From Xanthobacter aminoxidans (GTDB lineage Bacteria > Pseudomonadota > Alphaproteobacteria > Rhizobiales > Xanthobacteraceae): DNA of 64,000 bases. The translations under genes were made by a program, and so were the position numbers. Positions within the stretch are counted from its first letter, which is position 1. Every line of letters begins with the position of its first letter. The notes below the pieces were generated by a model. The model did no database searches. It saw only the letters and a list, made by a program, of their open reading frames with translations, and was not told the DNA's origin. The DNA is taken from the NCBI RefSeq assembly GCF_023571765.1, contig NZ_JAMJXC010000008.1, forward strand, positions 1 to 64,000. Direction: 5' to 3'. Below, piece after piece: positions 8,878 through 18,221 of this stretch.

Positions 8878-9108
8878 CACGTTCTCCGCAACTCGGTCGG
8901 CCGGGGTTGCGCGGACCTTAGCAGCGCGATCCACCGGCGGGAAAGCGCGACCTCTCCCCGCGGCAGCATTCTGGCCGGCGGCGCAGGCGCGAGATGACGT
9001 AAGGGAAATTCTATAGCGCCCACCCCTCGCAAATCCCGCCGCCCCTCCCATATGTCCGTCGGCACACGCAGCGGTGCGTAAGTCACCGCGCGGGAGGATC
9101 GAGGACAG

Positions 9109-10161
9109 ATGTCTAGATTTCGCAAGGGTTCGTGGATGGGTTCGCGCAAGGCTTCCGGGATGGTGGCGGTGGCCGTGGCGCTGGGGCTGAGCCTCGTCGT
9201 CGCCGATCAGGCAGACGCCCGGCAGGGCGGCTCCTTCGGCAGCCGCGGCACCCGGACCTACACGACGCCGGCCCCGACCCAGACCGCGCCGAGCACCGCG
9301 GCGCCCATCCAGCGCTCCACCACGCCCCAGCCCGGCCCGCAGGCCACCAATCCCGGTGCCCGGCCGCAGACGGCGGCGCGCCCCTCCATGTTCGGCAACG
9401 GCTTCGGCGGCGCGCTGATGCGCGGCCTGCTCATCGGCGGCCTCGTGGGCATGCTGTTCGGCGGCGGCCTCGGCGGCATGGCCGGCATTCTGGGCCTGCT
9501 GCTGCAGGTGGCCCTCATCGGCGGCGCCATCTATCTCGTGATGCGCTTCCTGCGCAGCCGGAACCCCACCCCCGCCGCCGCCGGCTACGGCCGCTCCATG
9601 GCGGGCGGACCGATGCCCGGCGGGCCTTTGTCCGGTCAACCCACGGCCGGCTACGGCGTGGGTGGCGGAATGGGCGGAGGAATGGCCGGGGGCTCCGTGC
9701 CGCCCCAGCCCAACGCCGCGCCCGCGGCCCGTGGCGGCAAGACCGACGAGATCGGCGTGCAACCGGCTGACCTCGACACGTTCGAGCGCCTGCTCGCCAC
9801 CATCCAGACCGCCTTTTCCCGCGAGGACCAGGGCGAGCTGAAGGCCAACACCACGCCGGAAATGTTCGGCTTCCTGGGCGACGAGCTGCGCGCCAATGCG
9901 GAGAAGGGCCTGCGCAATCAGGTCTCCGACGTGAAGCTCCTGCAGGGCGACGTGGCCGAGGCCTGGCGCGAGGGCATGCGCGACTACGCCACCGTGGCCA
10001 TGCGCTACGCCATCAAGGACCAGATGGTGGATCGCGCCACCGGCCGCGTCGTCTCCGGCAATCCCGGCGTCGGCGAGACCACGGAAATCTGGACCTTCGT
10101 GCGCGAGCGCGGTCCCTTCGGCGCCGGCCCGTGGCTGCTCAGCGCCGTTCAGGAAACCTGA
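9109..10161 (+). CDS. Tim44-like domain protein
   Basis: A 350-residue protein with a signal-like N-terminus (VAVAVALGLSLVVADQADA), a Thr/Pro/Gln-rich linker (about 40-95), and a Gly-rich membrane segment pair (MRGLLIGGLVGMLFGG; LLLQVALIGGAIYLVMRFL). After a Gly/Met-rich spacer, a C-terminal Tim44/Mba1-type domain runs from about 225 to 345 (DLDTFERLLATIQTAF ... WTFVRERGPFGAGPWLLSA). Bacterial Tim44-like proteins are thought to associate with the inner membrane, but their role is poorly known. The start follows GGGAGGATCGAGGAC. It is monocistronic and divergent from the exported unknown protein. Confidence 0.88.
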   Translation: MSRFRKGSWMGSRKASGMVAVAVALGLSLVVADQADARQGGSFGSRGTRTYTTPAPTQTAPSTAAPIQRSTTPQPGPQATNPGARPQTAARPSMFGNGFGGALMRGLLIGGLVGMLFGGGLGGMAGILGLLLQVALIGGAIYLVMRFLRSRNPTPAAAGYGRSMAGGPMPGGPLSGQPTAGYGVGGGMGGGMAGGSVPPQPNAAPAARGGKTDEIGVQPADLDTFERLLATIQTAFSREDQGELKANTTPEMFGFLGDELRANAEKGLRNQVSDVKLLQGDVAEAWREGMRDYATVAMRYAIKDQMVDRATGRVVSGNPGVGETTEIWTFVRERGPFGAGPWLLSAVQET

Positions 10162-10260
10162 GCCGAGCCGCTTCAACGGAGCCGCTTTCGCCCTCCCCGC
10201 GAATTCAGAATTTACATCCGCCCGGGTCCACCCCCGGGCGGAACGCGCTATAAGGCGCCC

Positions 10261-11199
10261 ATGCCGAACGTCATCACCGTCTCAGGCCTCAGTAAGACCT
10301 ACGCCACGGGTCACACGGCCCTGAACAATGTCTCGCTGGACATCCGGCGCGGCGAGATCTTCGCCCTTCTCGGCCCCAACGGCGCGGGCAAGACCACCCT
10401 CATCTCCATCGTCTGCGGCCTCGTGAAGCCCACCGCCGGCACCGTCACGGTGTCCGGCTTCGACATCGTCTCCCAGTATCGCGAGACCCGCTCGCGCATC
10501 GGCCTCGTGCCGCAGGAGCTGACCGCCGAAGCCTTCGAGAGCGTGTTCGCGACAGTGAGCTTCTCCCGCGGCCTGTTCGGCAAGAAGCCCGACCCCGCCT
10601 ATGTGGAGAAGGTCATCCGCAGCCTCTCCCTCTGGGAGAAGCGCGACTCCCGCATCATGACCCTCTCGGGCGGCATGAAGCGGCGCGTGCTCATCGCCAA
10701 GGCGCTGGCCCATGAGCCGGAGGTGCTGTTCCTCGACGAGCCCTCCGCTGGCGTGGATGTGGAACTCAGGCGCGACATGTGGCGCCTCGTGCGCGAGCTG
10801 CGCGATTCCGGCGTCACCATCATCCTCACCACCCACTATCTGGAAGAGGCCGAGGAGATGGCCGACCGGGTGGGCGTCATCAATCGCGGCGAGCTGATCC
10901 TCGTGGAGGAAAAGGCCGCGCTGATGAAGACGCTGGGCAAGAAGAAGCTCTCCGTGGAACTCTCCGCGCCGCTGGCCACCATCCCGGCGCGCCTTGCCCC
11001 GTTCAACCTGACGCTCTCCGATGGCGGCGGCTGCCTGACCTACACCTATGCCACGACCCCCGACGGCGCCGAGGGCCGCGACCACGGCATCGCCGACGTG
11101 CTGGAGGCGCTGGCCGCCGAGGGCATCGCCTTCCGCGATCTCCACACGCAGCAAAGCTCGCTCGAGGACATCTTCGTCAGCCTGGTGAGGCGCTCGTGA
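10261..11199 (+). CDS. ABC-2 type exporter, ATP-binding protein
   Basis: A 312-residue nucleotide-binding subunit. The Walker A motif is GPNGAGKTT near 38-46, the signature LSGGMKRR near 137-144, and Walker [12 protein letters not shown] near 155-165, followed by the H-loop [11 protein letters not shown]. The roughly 90-residue C-terminal extension is typical of DrrA/NodI/CcmA-type exporters. An AAGG precedes the ATG. Its stop overlaps the permease GTG start by four bases, so the pair forms one transporter. The exported substrate is unknown. Confidence 0.93.
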   Translation: MPNVITVSGLSKTYATGHTALNNVSLDIRRGEIFALLGPNGAGKTTLISIVCGLVKPTAGTVTVSGFDIVSQYRETRSRIGLVPQELTAEAFESVFATVSFSRGLFGKKPDPAYVEKVIRSLSLWEKRDSRIMTLSGGMKRRVLIAKALAHEPEVLFLDEPSAGVDVELRRDMWRLVRELRDSGVTIILTTHYLEEAEEMADRVGVINRGELILVEEKAALMKTLGKKKLSVELSAPLATIPARLAPFNLTLSDGGGCLTYTYATTPDGAEGRDHGIADVLEALAAEGIAFRDLHTQQSSLEDIFVSLVRRS

Positions 11200-11957
11200 A
11201 TCTTCAAGCCATCCGCGCCATCTACACCTACGAGATGAACCGCACGCGCCGCACCATCGGCCAGAGCATCGTCTCGCCCGTGCTCTCCACCTCGCTCTAT
11301 TTCGTGGTGTTCGGCTCGGCCATCGGCTCGCGCATGTCGGAGGTGGGGGGCGTGCCCTACGGCGCCTTCATCGTGCCCGGCCTGATGATGCTGACGCTGC
11401 TGACCCAATCCATCAGCAACGCGGCCTTCGCCATCTACTTCCCGCGCTTCACCGGCACCATCTACGAGCTGCTCTCCGCCCCGGTCTCGCCGTTCGAGAT
11501 CGTCGCGGGCTATGTGGGCGCGGCGGCGACGAAATCCGTGCTGCTCGGGCTCATCATCCTCGCCACGGCCGCGTTGTTCGTGCCCATGGAGGTGCGGCAT
11601 CCGTTCTGGATGCTGACCTTCCTGGTGCTCACCGCCGTCACCTTCTCGCTGTTCGGCTTCATCATCGGCATCTGGGCGGACGGGTTCGAGCGCTTGCAGC
11701 TCATCCCCATGCTGGTCATCACGCCCCTCACCTTCCTCGGCGGCACCTTCTATTCGCTGGAGATGCTGCCGCCGGTGTGGCGCACCATCACCTTGTTCAA
11801 CCCGGTCGTCTATCTGGTCGCGGGCTTCCGCTGGAGCTTCTTCGGCACGTCCGACGTGCGGGTGGAGGTGAGCGCGGCCATGACCCTCGCCTTCCTCATC
11901 GCCTGCCTCCTCATCGTGCGCTGGATGTTCCGCACCGGCTACCGGCTGAAGAGCTGA
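11196..11957 (+). CDS. ABC-2 type exporter, permease
   Basis: A 253-residue integral membrane protein with about six helices. It has the ABC-2 pattern: an N-terminal [22 protein letters not shown] block, then TM segments with [14 protein letters not shown], and [24 protein letters not shown] near the C-terminal third, as in NodJ and DrrB relatives. The start is a GTG inside the GTGA overlap with the ATPase; upstream frame extension is antisense-quality sequence. It forms the channel for the exporter encoded just upstream. Confidence 0.92.
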   Translation: MNLQAIRAIYTYEMNRTRRTIGQSIVSPVLSTSLYFVVFGSAIGSRMSEVGGVPYGAFIVPGLMMLTLLTQSISNAAFAIYFPRFTGTIYELLSAPVSPFEIVAGYVGAAATKSVLLGLIILATAALFVPMEVRHPFWMLTFLVLTAVTFSLFGFIIGIWADGFERLQLIPMLVITPLTFLGGTFYSLEMLPPVWRTITLFNPVVYLVAGFRWSFFGTSDVRVEVSAAMTLAFLIACLLIVRWMFRTGYRLKS

Positions 11958-11974
11958 TCCCCAAGAGGCCCCCC

Positions 11975-12427
11975 ATGTCCGAAGACTTTGCCCGCCCCAC
12001 CTACAAGGCGTTCACCGAGCGCGCGCCGGATATCTATGCCGGCCTCGCCGCCCTCACCAAGGGCGTGGACGCCACCGGCCTCGACAAGGGCCTGACCGAG
12101 CTGGTGAAGGTGCGCGCCTCGCAGCTCAACGGCTGCGCCTTCTGCCTGAAGTTCCATCTCGGGGTCGCCCGCAAGGCCGGCGTCGCGCAGGAGAAGCTGG
12201 ACCTGCTGGCGGCCTGGGAGGAGGCGACGGCGTTCTCCGAGCGCGAAAAGGCCGCGCTGGCCTGGACCGAGGAGCTGACGCTGCTCGGCACCGGCGCGGC
12301 CTCACAGGACGCCTGGGAGGCGGTGCTGGAGGAATTCTCGGCGGACGAGGCGATGTTCCTCACCGTCGCGATCGCCACCATCAACGCCTGGAACCGGATC
12401 GGCATCGCCTTCAATTTCGAGGCGTGA
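11975..12427 (+). CDS. Carboxymuconolactone decarboxylase family protein (AhpD-like)
   Basis: A 150-residue all-helical protein with the AhpD-type redox motif CAFCLKFH near 50-57: two Cys spaced CxxC and a following His, preceded by ELVKVRASQLNG. AhpD relatives act as alkylhydroperoxidases or protein disulfide relays; decarboxylase activity is unlikely for the CxxC subclass. It starts 17 bases after the ABC permease and may be cotranscribed with it, though no functional link is evident. An interspersed palindromic repeat lies just downstream. Confidence 0.88.
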   Translation: MSEDFARPTYKAFTERAPDIYAGLAALTKGVDATGLDKGLTELVKVRASQLNGCAFCLKFHLGVARKAGVAQEKLDLLAAWEEATAFSEREKAALAWTEELTLLGTGAASQDAWEAVLEEFSADEAMFLTVAIATINAWNRIGIAFNFEA

Positions 12428-12477
12428 GGGGAAGAATCTGCCAGGGCTGACAGAGCGCCGGTCGATACCCTCACTTC

Positions 12478-12587
12478 CGTCATGGCCGGGCTTGTCCCGG
12501 CCATCCACGTCGGGCCGCAGGGGACCAAGTCAGCGATTCACTTCCGGCCGGACCACGTGGATGCCCGGCACGAGGCCGGGCATGACG
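12478..12587. repeat. Interspersed nested-palindrome repeat, copy 1 (110 bp)
   Basis: Two arms (37 and 35 bases) flank a 38-base centre. Each arm is itself a hairpin (ATGGCCGGG/CCCGGCCAT on the left, ATGCCCGG/CCGGGCAT on the right), and the right arm is close to the inverted complement of the left. A second copy of exactly the same length lies at 29993-30102: the left arms are identical, the right arms differ at one base and the centres are unrelated. It sits between two convergent genes. Confidence 0.85.
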
Positions 12588-12627
12588 CTTGTTGGGGCCG
12601 TGAGCGCTGTTCAGAAGCTCTACCGCC

Positions 12628-14106
12628 TCACATCCCGCCCATGCAGACGTACTTGATGTTCAGGTAGTCGTCGCAGCCGTACTTGGAGCCCTCGCGGCCG
12701 ACGCCGCTCTCCTTCACGCCGCCGAAGGGCGCCACCTCGGTGGTGATGACGCCGGCATTCACGCCCACCTGCCCATACTGCAACTGCTCGGAGACGCGGA
12801 AGGCGCGGCCGAGGTCCTTGGTGAAGAAGTAGCAGGCGAGGCCGTATTCGGTGTCGTTGGCGTAGGAGACGGCCTGTTCCTCCGTCTCGAACTTGAACAG
12901 CGGCGCCAGCGGGCCGAAGATCTCGTCGCGGGCGAAGGCCATGTCCTGCGTGGCGTTGGCGAGCACGGTGGGCTCGAAGAAGGTGCCGCCCAGCGCCGGC
13001 TGCTTGCCGCCGGTGAGCACGGTGGCGCCCTTGTCGAGGGCATCCTTCAGCAGCCGCTCCACCTTGGCCAGCGCCCGCGTGTCGATCAGCGGGCCGGCCA
13101 CCACGCCCGCGTCCACGCCATTGCCCACCTTCAGCTGCTTCGAGGCCTCGGCGAACTTCGCGGCGAAGGCGTCATAGATGCCCGCCTGCACATAGAAGCG
13201 GTTGGCGCAGACGCAGGTCTGGCCCACGTTGCGATACTTGGAGGCGATGGCCTGCTCCACCGCGAGGTCGAGGTCGGCGTCGTCGAACACGAGGAAGGGC
13301 GCGTTGCCGCCCAGCTCCAGCGACACCTTCTTCATGGTCTCGGCGGACTGCTTCATCAGCAGCTTGCCCACGGGGGTCGAGCCGGTGAACGTGACCTTCT
13401 TGACCGCCGGGTTGGAGGTCATCTCGCCGCCGATGGCCGGGGCATCGCCCACCACGATGTTGACCACGCCGGCCGGAATGCCGGCCATCTCCGCCAGTAC
13501 GCCCCAGGCGAGGCCCGAATAGGGGGTCAGTTCGGAGGGCTTGCACACCACGGTGCAGCCCGCCGCCAGCGCCGCGCCGATCTTGCGCGAGAGCATGGAG
13601 GAGGGGAAATTCCACGGCGTCACCGCCGCGCACACGCCCACCGGCTCCTTGGTCACGAGGATGCGGCGGTTGGGCCACGGCGAGGGGATGACGTCGCCAT
13701 AGAGGCGGCGGGCCTCCTCGGCGAACCAGCGCACATAGGCGGCGGAGCCACCGACCTCGCCCTTGGCCTCGGCCAGCGGCTTGCCCTGCTCGGTGGTGAG
13801 GATGAGCGCCAGCTCGTCGGCATTCTGTGTGATGAGGTCGGCGAGCTTGTGCAGCTTGGCCGCGCGCTCGGCGGCGGTGGTGGCGCGCCAGGTCTTGAAG
13901 GCCTCGGCTGCGGCCGCGATGGCGCGGCGCGTCTCGGCGGCGCCGGCCTTCGGAATGGTGCCGATGATCGCGCCCGTGGCCGGATTGTTGACCTCGATGG
14001 TCTCGCCGCCATCGGCATCCACCCACGCCCCGCCGATCAGCATCTTGTCGCGCAGCAGGGTGAAATGGTGGGGCTCGGACGTGAAGGCGGGCTGGGTGGC
14101 GGCCAT
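12628..14106 (-). CDS. gabD: NAD(P)-dependent succinate-semialdehyde dehydrogenase
   Basis: An aldehyde dehydrogenase of 492 residues, oxidising succinate semialdehyde to succinate at the end of the GABA shunt (family inference). The cofactor loop FTGSTPVGK, catalytic Glu in LELGGNAPF and nucleophile Cys in GQTCVCANRF are all present, and the GQTCVCANR form is typical of the GabD group. C-terminal motifs EIFGPLAPLFKF and PFGGVKESGVGREG also fit. Two ATGs lie six bases apart; the inner one (14106) is seven bases from AAGGAG and preferred over 14112. No GABA transaminase gene is adjacent. Confidence 0.9.
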   Translation of the reverse strand: MAATQPAFTSEPHHFTLLRDKMLIGGAWVDADGGETIEVNNPATGAIIGTIPKAGAAETRRAIAAAAEAFKTWRATTAAERAAKLHKLADLITQNADELALILTTEQGKPLAEAKGEVGGSAAYVRWFAEEARRLYGDVIPSPWPNRRILVTKEPVGVCAAVTPWNFPSSMLSRKIGAALAAGCTVVCKPSELTPYSGLAWGVLAEMAGIPAGVVNIVVGDAPAIGGEMTSNPAVKKVTFTGSTPVGKLLMKQSAETMKKVSLELGGNAPFLVFDDADLDLAVEQAIASKYRNVGQTCVCANRFYVQAGIYDAFAAKFAEASKQLKVGNGVDAGVVAGPLIDTRALAKVERLLKDALDKGATVLTGGKQPALGGTFFEPTVLANATQDMAFARDEIFGPLAPLFKFETEEQAVSYANDTEYGLACYFFTKDLGRAFRVSEQLQYGQVGVNAGVITTEVAPFGGVKESGVGREGSKYGCDDYLNIKYVCMGGM

Positions 14107-14244
14107 GGACATGCTCCTTGGGTCTTGCTGCCTCCGGCCGTGGCATGCCGGAGGGCGCGCGCTCGTACCGGGCGCGGCGGCGCCCGTGGGATATACGATC
14201 AGCCGGGACCGGACCAGTGGGTCGGTATCAGCGCACGCAGATGT

Positions 14245-14466
14245 TCAGCGCACGCAGGTGATGGAGTGGAAGGGCACGATCTGCTCCTTCTGCCCGATCC
14301 CCACCGCCACCTGGCAGCGCAGATAATCCTTGCCGACGCTCAAAGGGGCAAAGCCGGTGATGGTGTTGCCGCCGACCACCTGGATGATGATGGCCTGACC
14401 TTCCTTGTGGCCGACGATGTCGAGCACGGCCTGGCGGAAATCGTCTTCCTTGTTCTGGCACTGCAT
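14245..14466 (-). CDS. Small conserved-looking protein of unknown function (73 aa)
   Basis: A 73-residue soluble protein starting MQCQNKEDDFRQAVLD and ending HSITCVR, predicted to be mixed alpha/beta with a Gly-rich centre (QVVGGNTITGFAPL). The ATG is preceded by GGGAGGGACGCG, a good ribosome binding site. Frame and codon use fit a real gene. I do not recognise the family. It stands alone upstream of the aldehyde dehydrogenase gene, about 140 bases from it, and diverges from the small membrane protein at 14729. Confidence 0.7.
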   Translation of the reverse strand: MQCQNKEDDFRQAVLDIVGHKEGQAIIIQVVGGNTITGFAPLSVGKDYLRCQVAVGIGQKEQIVPFHSITCVR

Positions 14467-14525
14467 CGCGTCCCTCCCGTGGGGAACCGGGCGCTCTCTT
14501 CCTTGGAGTAAGAGGGCGATTCACC

Positions 14526-14560
14526 GATCAAGTTGTTTCAACTTGATCGGATCGCGCTCT
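14526..14560. repeat. Perfect palindrome plus conserved tail, copy 1
   Basis: GATCAAGTTG at 14526-14535 and CAACTTGATC at 14539-14548 are perfect inverted repeats around TTT, followed by CGGATCGCGCTCT. A second copy at 43849-43883 keeps the same layout and tail but swaps a G-C pair for an A-T pair in the stem. It lies in the 262-base gap between two small genes; the rest of that gap shows no other feature I can support. Confidence 0.75.
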
Positions 14561-14728
14561 TCCGGCCCGGCGGACCGGCGCGCCTCTGGGAACTATAACG
14601 CCGCTTCGGCCGATCCGGTCATGCTCTAAACGCATGCGACATGCGGCGGCCATCTCCCGTTGATCCGCGTCAAGGGCGCCGTTGGGGAAGGGGCTAGAAG
14701 TTGAGCGTCTGCCCGCGGGAGCTTTGTC

Positions 14729-14935
14729 ATGCTCAAGATCGCGATTCTCGTCTGGCTCGTGCTTGCCACCACTTTTGCGGGTGCTGCGGTGCTGGCCGTC
14801 CTGTCCATCCCTTCGCTGGCCGGGCAGGACATGCGCCTCATCCCCATCGCTGCCGGTGTCGGCGCGGTCGTGGCCATTCCGTTCGCGCTCATCATCGCCA
14901 AGCGCATCCTGGCGCTGACGGCGACAAAGGCCTGA
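14729..14935 (+). CDS. Small two-helix membrane protein of unknown function (68 aa)
   Basis: A 68-residue protein with two hydrophobic segments (about 3-28 and 39-60) joined by a short polar loop (SLAGQDMRLIP), with a Lys/Arg near the second helix end, so probably an inner-membrane hairpin. The start follows GGGAGC in the sequence GCGGGAGCTTTGTC. No family is recognised. It precedes the LysE-type exporter gene on the same strand by about 130 bases; a functional link is not evident. Confidence 0.6.
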   Translation: MLKIAILVWLVLATTFAGAAVLAVLSIPSLAGQDMRLIPIAAGVGAVVAIPFALIIAKRILALTATKA

Positions 14936-15064
14936 GCGGCGCCGGGCGACGTTTCACACCGCGGAGGCGGCAGTTGACCGCCCCCTTCGGCCGCGGCCAT
15001 CCTTTGCGTTTCCGTGAGGGGCGCAAAGGAAACGGCCGTGGGTTTTGATGTCGTGTTGGGATCG

Positions 15065-15691
15065 ATGACGCTTGAGACCTGGGCGGCGTTCGCCGGGGCC
15101 TCGGCCGTCCTCCTCGTCATTCCCGGCCCCACCGTGCTGCTGGTGGTGTCCTATGCCCTCGGGCAGGGGTGGCGGACGGCGCTGCCCATGGCGGTGGGTG
15201 TCGCGCTCGGCGATTTCACGGCCATGACCCTGTCCATGCTCGGCGTGGGCGCGCTGCTGTCCGCCTCGGCGAGCGTGTTCCTCGCGGTGAAATGGGCGGG
15301 TGCGGCCTATCTCGTCTATCTCGGCATCAAGCTCTGGCGCGCGGGCGGGACGCTCGATGCGGCGCCACGCACGGAACGCTCCGCGCCGCTGAAGATGATG
15401 GCCCATGCCTGGCTGGTGACGGCGCTGAACCCCAAGAGCATCACCTTCTTCGTGGCCTTCCTGCCCCAGTTCCTCGACCCGCACGCGGCCTTCCTGCCGC
15501 AGTTGCTGGTGTTCCAGGCGACCTTCCTGACCCTCGCCTTCCTGAACGCGCTCGCCTATGCGCTCGCCGCCTCCCGCGCCCGCCGCGCGGTGCGCAGCCC
15601 GCGGGTGCTCGGCGCCATCAACAAGGCGGGCGGCTCCCTGCTCATCGGCGCGGGCATCGCCACCGTGGCCGTGCGCAGCGGCAATTCCTGA
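15065..15691 (+). CDS. LysE family translocator (amino acid/threonine efflux)
   Basis: A 208-residue inner-membrane exporter of the LysE/RhtB superfamily with about six helices. The signature LLVIPGPTVLLVVSYALGQGWR covers roughly residues 17-38, followed by GVALGDFTAM and the AWLVTALNPKSITFFVAFLPQF block. Members export basic or hydroxylated amino acids and analogues; the substrate here is unknown. The ATG at 15065 gives the usual family length. A GTG at 15038 with AAAGGAA upstream would add nine residues and is a real alternative. It converges on cobB with a 3-base gap. Confidence 0.87.
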   Translation: MTLETWAAFAGASAVLLVIPGPTVLLVVSYALGQGWRTALPMAVGVALGDFTAMTLSMLGVGALLSASASVFLAVKWAGAAYLVYLGIKLWRAGGTLDAAPRTERSAPLKMMAHAWLVTALNPKSITFFVAFLPQFLDPHAAFLPQLLVFQATFLTLAFLNALAYALAASRARRAVRSPRVLGAINKAGGSLLIGAGIATVAVRSGNS

Positions 15692-15694
15692 GCC

Positions 15695-17032
15695 TCACCC
15701 CCGCGCGATGGCGTGGAAGAAGCTGCCGGTGACGCTGCCCCGGCGGCTGCCGGCCGGCCCGAGGGGGCGGCCTTCGGCGTCCGAGAGGTCGGCGAGGGGT
15801 TGGTCCTCTCCGCGCGAGAGTATGGTTGCGTAATGGAATTCGTGGCCGCGCACCCACGCCCCCTCCGGCCCCAACGGCGAGGGGGCGATGAGGCGCGCCT
15901 GCCGGTAGCCCAGATTCATGCGGCGCTTGGCGAAGCTGGTTTCCAAATCGATGAGGCCGAGCATGGCATGGCGCACGCCCTCCGCATCGACGAGGCCGGC
16001 GCCCAGCGCCATGTAGCCCCCGCACTCCCCATGCACCGGCTTCCCCGCCGCCGCGAAGGCATGGACGCCGGCGCGGAAGCGCTCCGCCGCCGCCAGCCGT
16101 CCGGCATGCAGCTCGGGATAGCCGCCGGGCAGCCAAAGCGCATCGCAGCCTGCGTCCGGCGCCTCGTCCGCCAGCGGCGAGAACGGCACGATCTCCGCCC
16201 CCTGCCCGCGCCAGCCGGCGAGCATGTGGGCATAGACGAAGCCGAAGGCGGCATCCTGCGCCAGCGCGATCCTCTGGCCGGGCGGCGGCAGCAGCGCGGC
16301 GTTGTTTCCCTGCCCCGCCCCTTCAACCGCCCGAAATGGCGCGGCGGCGGCGAGGATGCCGTCGAGGTCCAGATGGGCCTCGGCAAGATCGGCCAGCGCC
16401 GCGAGGCGGGCCGGCAGATCCTCCGTCTCGCCCGCCTGCACGAGGCCGAGATGGCGCTCGGGCAGCACGATGTCGGTGGAACGCGGCACCGTGCCCAGCA
16501 CGGGCACGCCGAGGGGCGCGACGGCCTCGCGGATCATCCGCTCGTGCCGCTCGCTGCCCAATTTGTTCAGCACCACCCCGGCGATGCGCACGGCCGGATC
16601 ATGCCCGATGAAGCCGCGCAGCACCGCCGCCGCCGTCTGCGACTGGCCGGAGACATCCAGCACCAGCAGCACCGGCAGGCCGAGCCGTGCCGCCACATCC
16701 GCCCCCGCGCCGGTGCGGCCTTTTTCCACCGCCACCCCGTCGAACAGGCCCATGGCCCCCTCGCCGATGACGATCTGAGCCCCCTCCCCCGCCAGCCCGG
16801 CGAGATGATCGAGCAGCGCCGGGGGCATGGCCCAGCTGTCGAGGTTCAGCCCCGGCCGACCGGTGGCGGCGGCGTGGAAGGCGGGGTCGATATAATCCGG
16901 CCCGGACTTGATGGCCCGCACCGCCTTGCCCCGGCGCCGCAGCGCCGCCAGCAAGGCGAGGGTCACGGTCGTCTTGCCCGAGCCGGAGCGCGGGGCGGCG
17001 ATGAGCAGGCCGCGGGGCGCCGTACCGCTCAT
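15695..17032 (-). CDS. cobB: Hydrogenobyrinic/cobyrinic acid a,c-diamide synthase
   Basis: A 445-residue enzyme amidating the a and c side chains of (hydrogeno)byrinate with glutamine and ATP. The N-terminal dethiobiotin-synthetase-like domain has GSGKTTVT (17-24) and SGPDYIDP. The C-terminal class I-like glutaminase domain has the nucleophile Cys at 337 in HGECGGYMALG and a His near EFHYAT. With CobG and CobN encoded nearby, the cobalt-free substrate of the aerobic route is expected. It is divergent from cbiD with 47 bases between starts, so the two promoters must be compact or shared. Confidence 0.93.
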   Translation of the reverse strand: MSGTAPRGLLIAAPRSGSGKTTVTLALLAALRRRGKAVRAIKSGPDYIDPAFHAAATGRPGLNLDSWAMPPALLDHLAGLAGEGAQIVIGEGAMGLFDGVAVEKGRTGAGADVAARLGLPVLLVLDVSGQSQTAAAVLRGFIGHDPAVRIAGVVLNKLGSERHERMIREAVAPLGVPVLGTVPRSTDIVLPERHLGLVQAGETEDLPARLAALADLAEAHLDLDGILAAAAPFRAVEGAGQGNNAALLPPPGQRIALAQDAAFGFVYAHMLAGWRGQGAEIVPFSPLADEAPDAGCDALWLPGGYPELHAGRLAAAERFRAGVHAFAAAGKPVHGECGGYMALGAGLVDAEGVRHAMLGLIDLETSFAKRRMNLGYRQARLIAPSPLGPEGAWVRGHEFHYATILSRGEDQPLADLSDAEGRPLGPAGSRRGSVTGSFFHAIARG

Positions 17033-17079
17033 CCCGCTAGCCCTTCCTTGCTGGCACCCGGCCGGCTATCACGGAGCCC

Positions 17080-18213
17080 ATGAACACGGGCGACACCGCC
17101 GACGACGCACCCGACAGGCCGCTGAAGCGCGGCTGGACCACCGGCACCTGCGCGGCCGGCGCGGCCAAGGCGGCGTTCGCGGCGCTGGTCACGGGCGACT
17201 TTCCCGATCCCGTAGAGGTGGAGCTGCCCTCCGGCGCCCGCCCGGCCTTCGCCCTCGCCATGCATGATCGCGACGCGCAAAGCGCCACTGCCGGCATCGT
17301 GAAGGATGCGGGCGATGATCCGGACGTGACCCACGGCGCCCTCGTCCGCGCCACCGTGCGGCGCGGCGCGGCGGGCGCGGGCATCACCTTCAAGGCGGGC
17401 GCGGGTGTCGGCACGGTCACGCGGCCGGGCCTGCCCATTCCGCCCGGCGAGCCGGCCATCAATCCCGTGCCCCGCCGCATGATCGCCGCCGGCATCGCAG
17501 AAGTGGCCGCCGCCCACGGCGTCGCGGGCGATGCGGAGGTGGAGATTTCCATCGAGGATGGCGCGACGCTGGCGCTGAAGACGCTCAACCCGCGCCTCGG
17601 CATCGTCGGCGGCCTGTCGGTGCTGGGCACCACGGGCATCGTCGTGCCCTATTCCTGCGCGGCGTGGATCCACTCCATCCATCGCGGCATCGATGTGGCC
17701 CGCGCCATGGGGCTCGATCATGTGGCCGGCGCCACCGGCTCCGCTTCCGAGGCGGCGGTGGCGAAGCTGCACGGGCTCGACGAGGTGGCGCTCATCGACA
17801 TGGGCGATTTCGTCGGCGGAATGCTGAAATATGTTCACACCCACCCCGTGCCCAAAGTGACAGTGGCCGGTGGCGTCGCCAAGATGACGAAGCTCGCGCA
17901 GGGCTTCCTCGACCTGCACTCCAAGCGCGGCAGCGCCGACCTTCCCGCCCTCGCCCGCCTCGCCGCCGAGGCCGGTGCGGATGCCGATCTGTGCGCCCGC
18001 ATCGCCGGGGCGAACATGGTGGCGGAGGCCTTCCAGATCGCGGCGGCCGCCGGCTTCCCGCTGGGGGATTGCGTCGCCCGCGCCGCCTGGGGCACCGCCG
18101 CCCGCGCCCTCGACCGGGCGGATGTGCTGCTGGAAATCACCGTCTTCGACCGCGACGGCGCCCTCATGGGCCGCGCGCCGCTCCTGTCCGCCAAAGGACC
18201 CGCAAGGCGCTGA
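17080..18213 (+). CDS. cbiD: Cobalt-precorrin-5B / precorrin-5 C1-methyltransferase (CbiD)
   Basis: A 377-residue CbiD family protein. It has the N-terminal RGWTTGTCAAGAAKAA block, the mid-region GAGVGTVTRPGLPIPPGEPAINPVPRRMI, split in the chain by typical linkers, and C-terminal HTHPVPKVTVAGGVAKMTKLAQG. CbiD methylates C1 in the ring-contracted intermediate and is the anaerobic-type counterpart of CobF. No CobF-like gene is in this locus, so CbiD probably fills the C1 step among otherwise aerobic-type enzymes (inference). It ends eight bases from the convergent cobM. Confidence 0.93.
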   Translation: MNTGDTADDAPDRPLKRGWTTGTCAAGAAKAAFAALVTGDFPDPVEVELPSGARPAFALAMHDRDAQSATAGIVKDAGDDPDVTHGALVRATVRRGAAGAGITFKAGAGVGTVTRPGLPIPPGEPAINPVPRRMIAAGIAEVAAAHGVAGDAEVEISIEDGATLALKTLNPRLGIVGGLSVLGTTGIVVPYSCAAWIHSIHRGIDVARAMGLDHVAGATGSASEAAVAKLHGLDEVALIDMGDFVGGMLKYVHTHPVPKVTVAGGVAKMTKLAQGFLDLHSKRGSADLPALARLAAEAGADADLCARIAGANMVAEAFQIAAAAGFPLGDCVARAAWGTAARALDRADVLLEITVFDRDGALMGRAPLLSAKGPARR

Positions 18214-18221
18214 GCGGCGGA

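Noticed and set aside
7801-10176. A 791-residue minus-strand reading frame running through the Tim44-like gene
   Set aside because: Only its last 358 codons are a gene with signal peptide and ribosome binding site; the upstream part is the antisense of the Tim44-like gene and is low in complexity.
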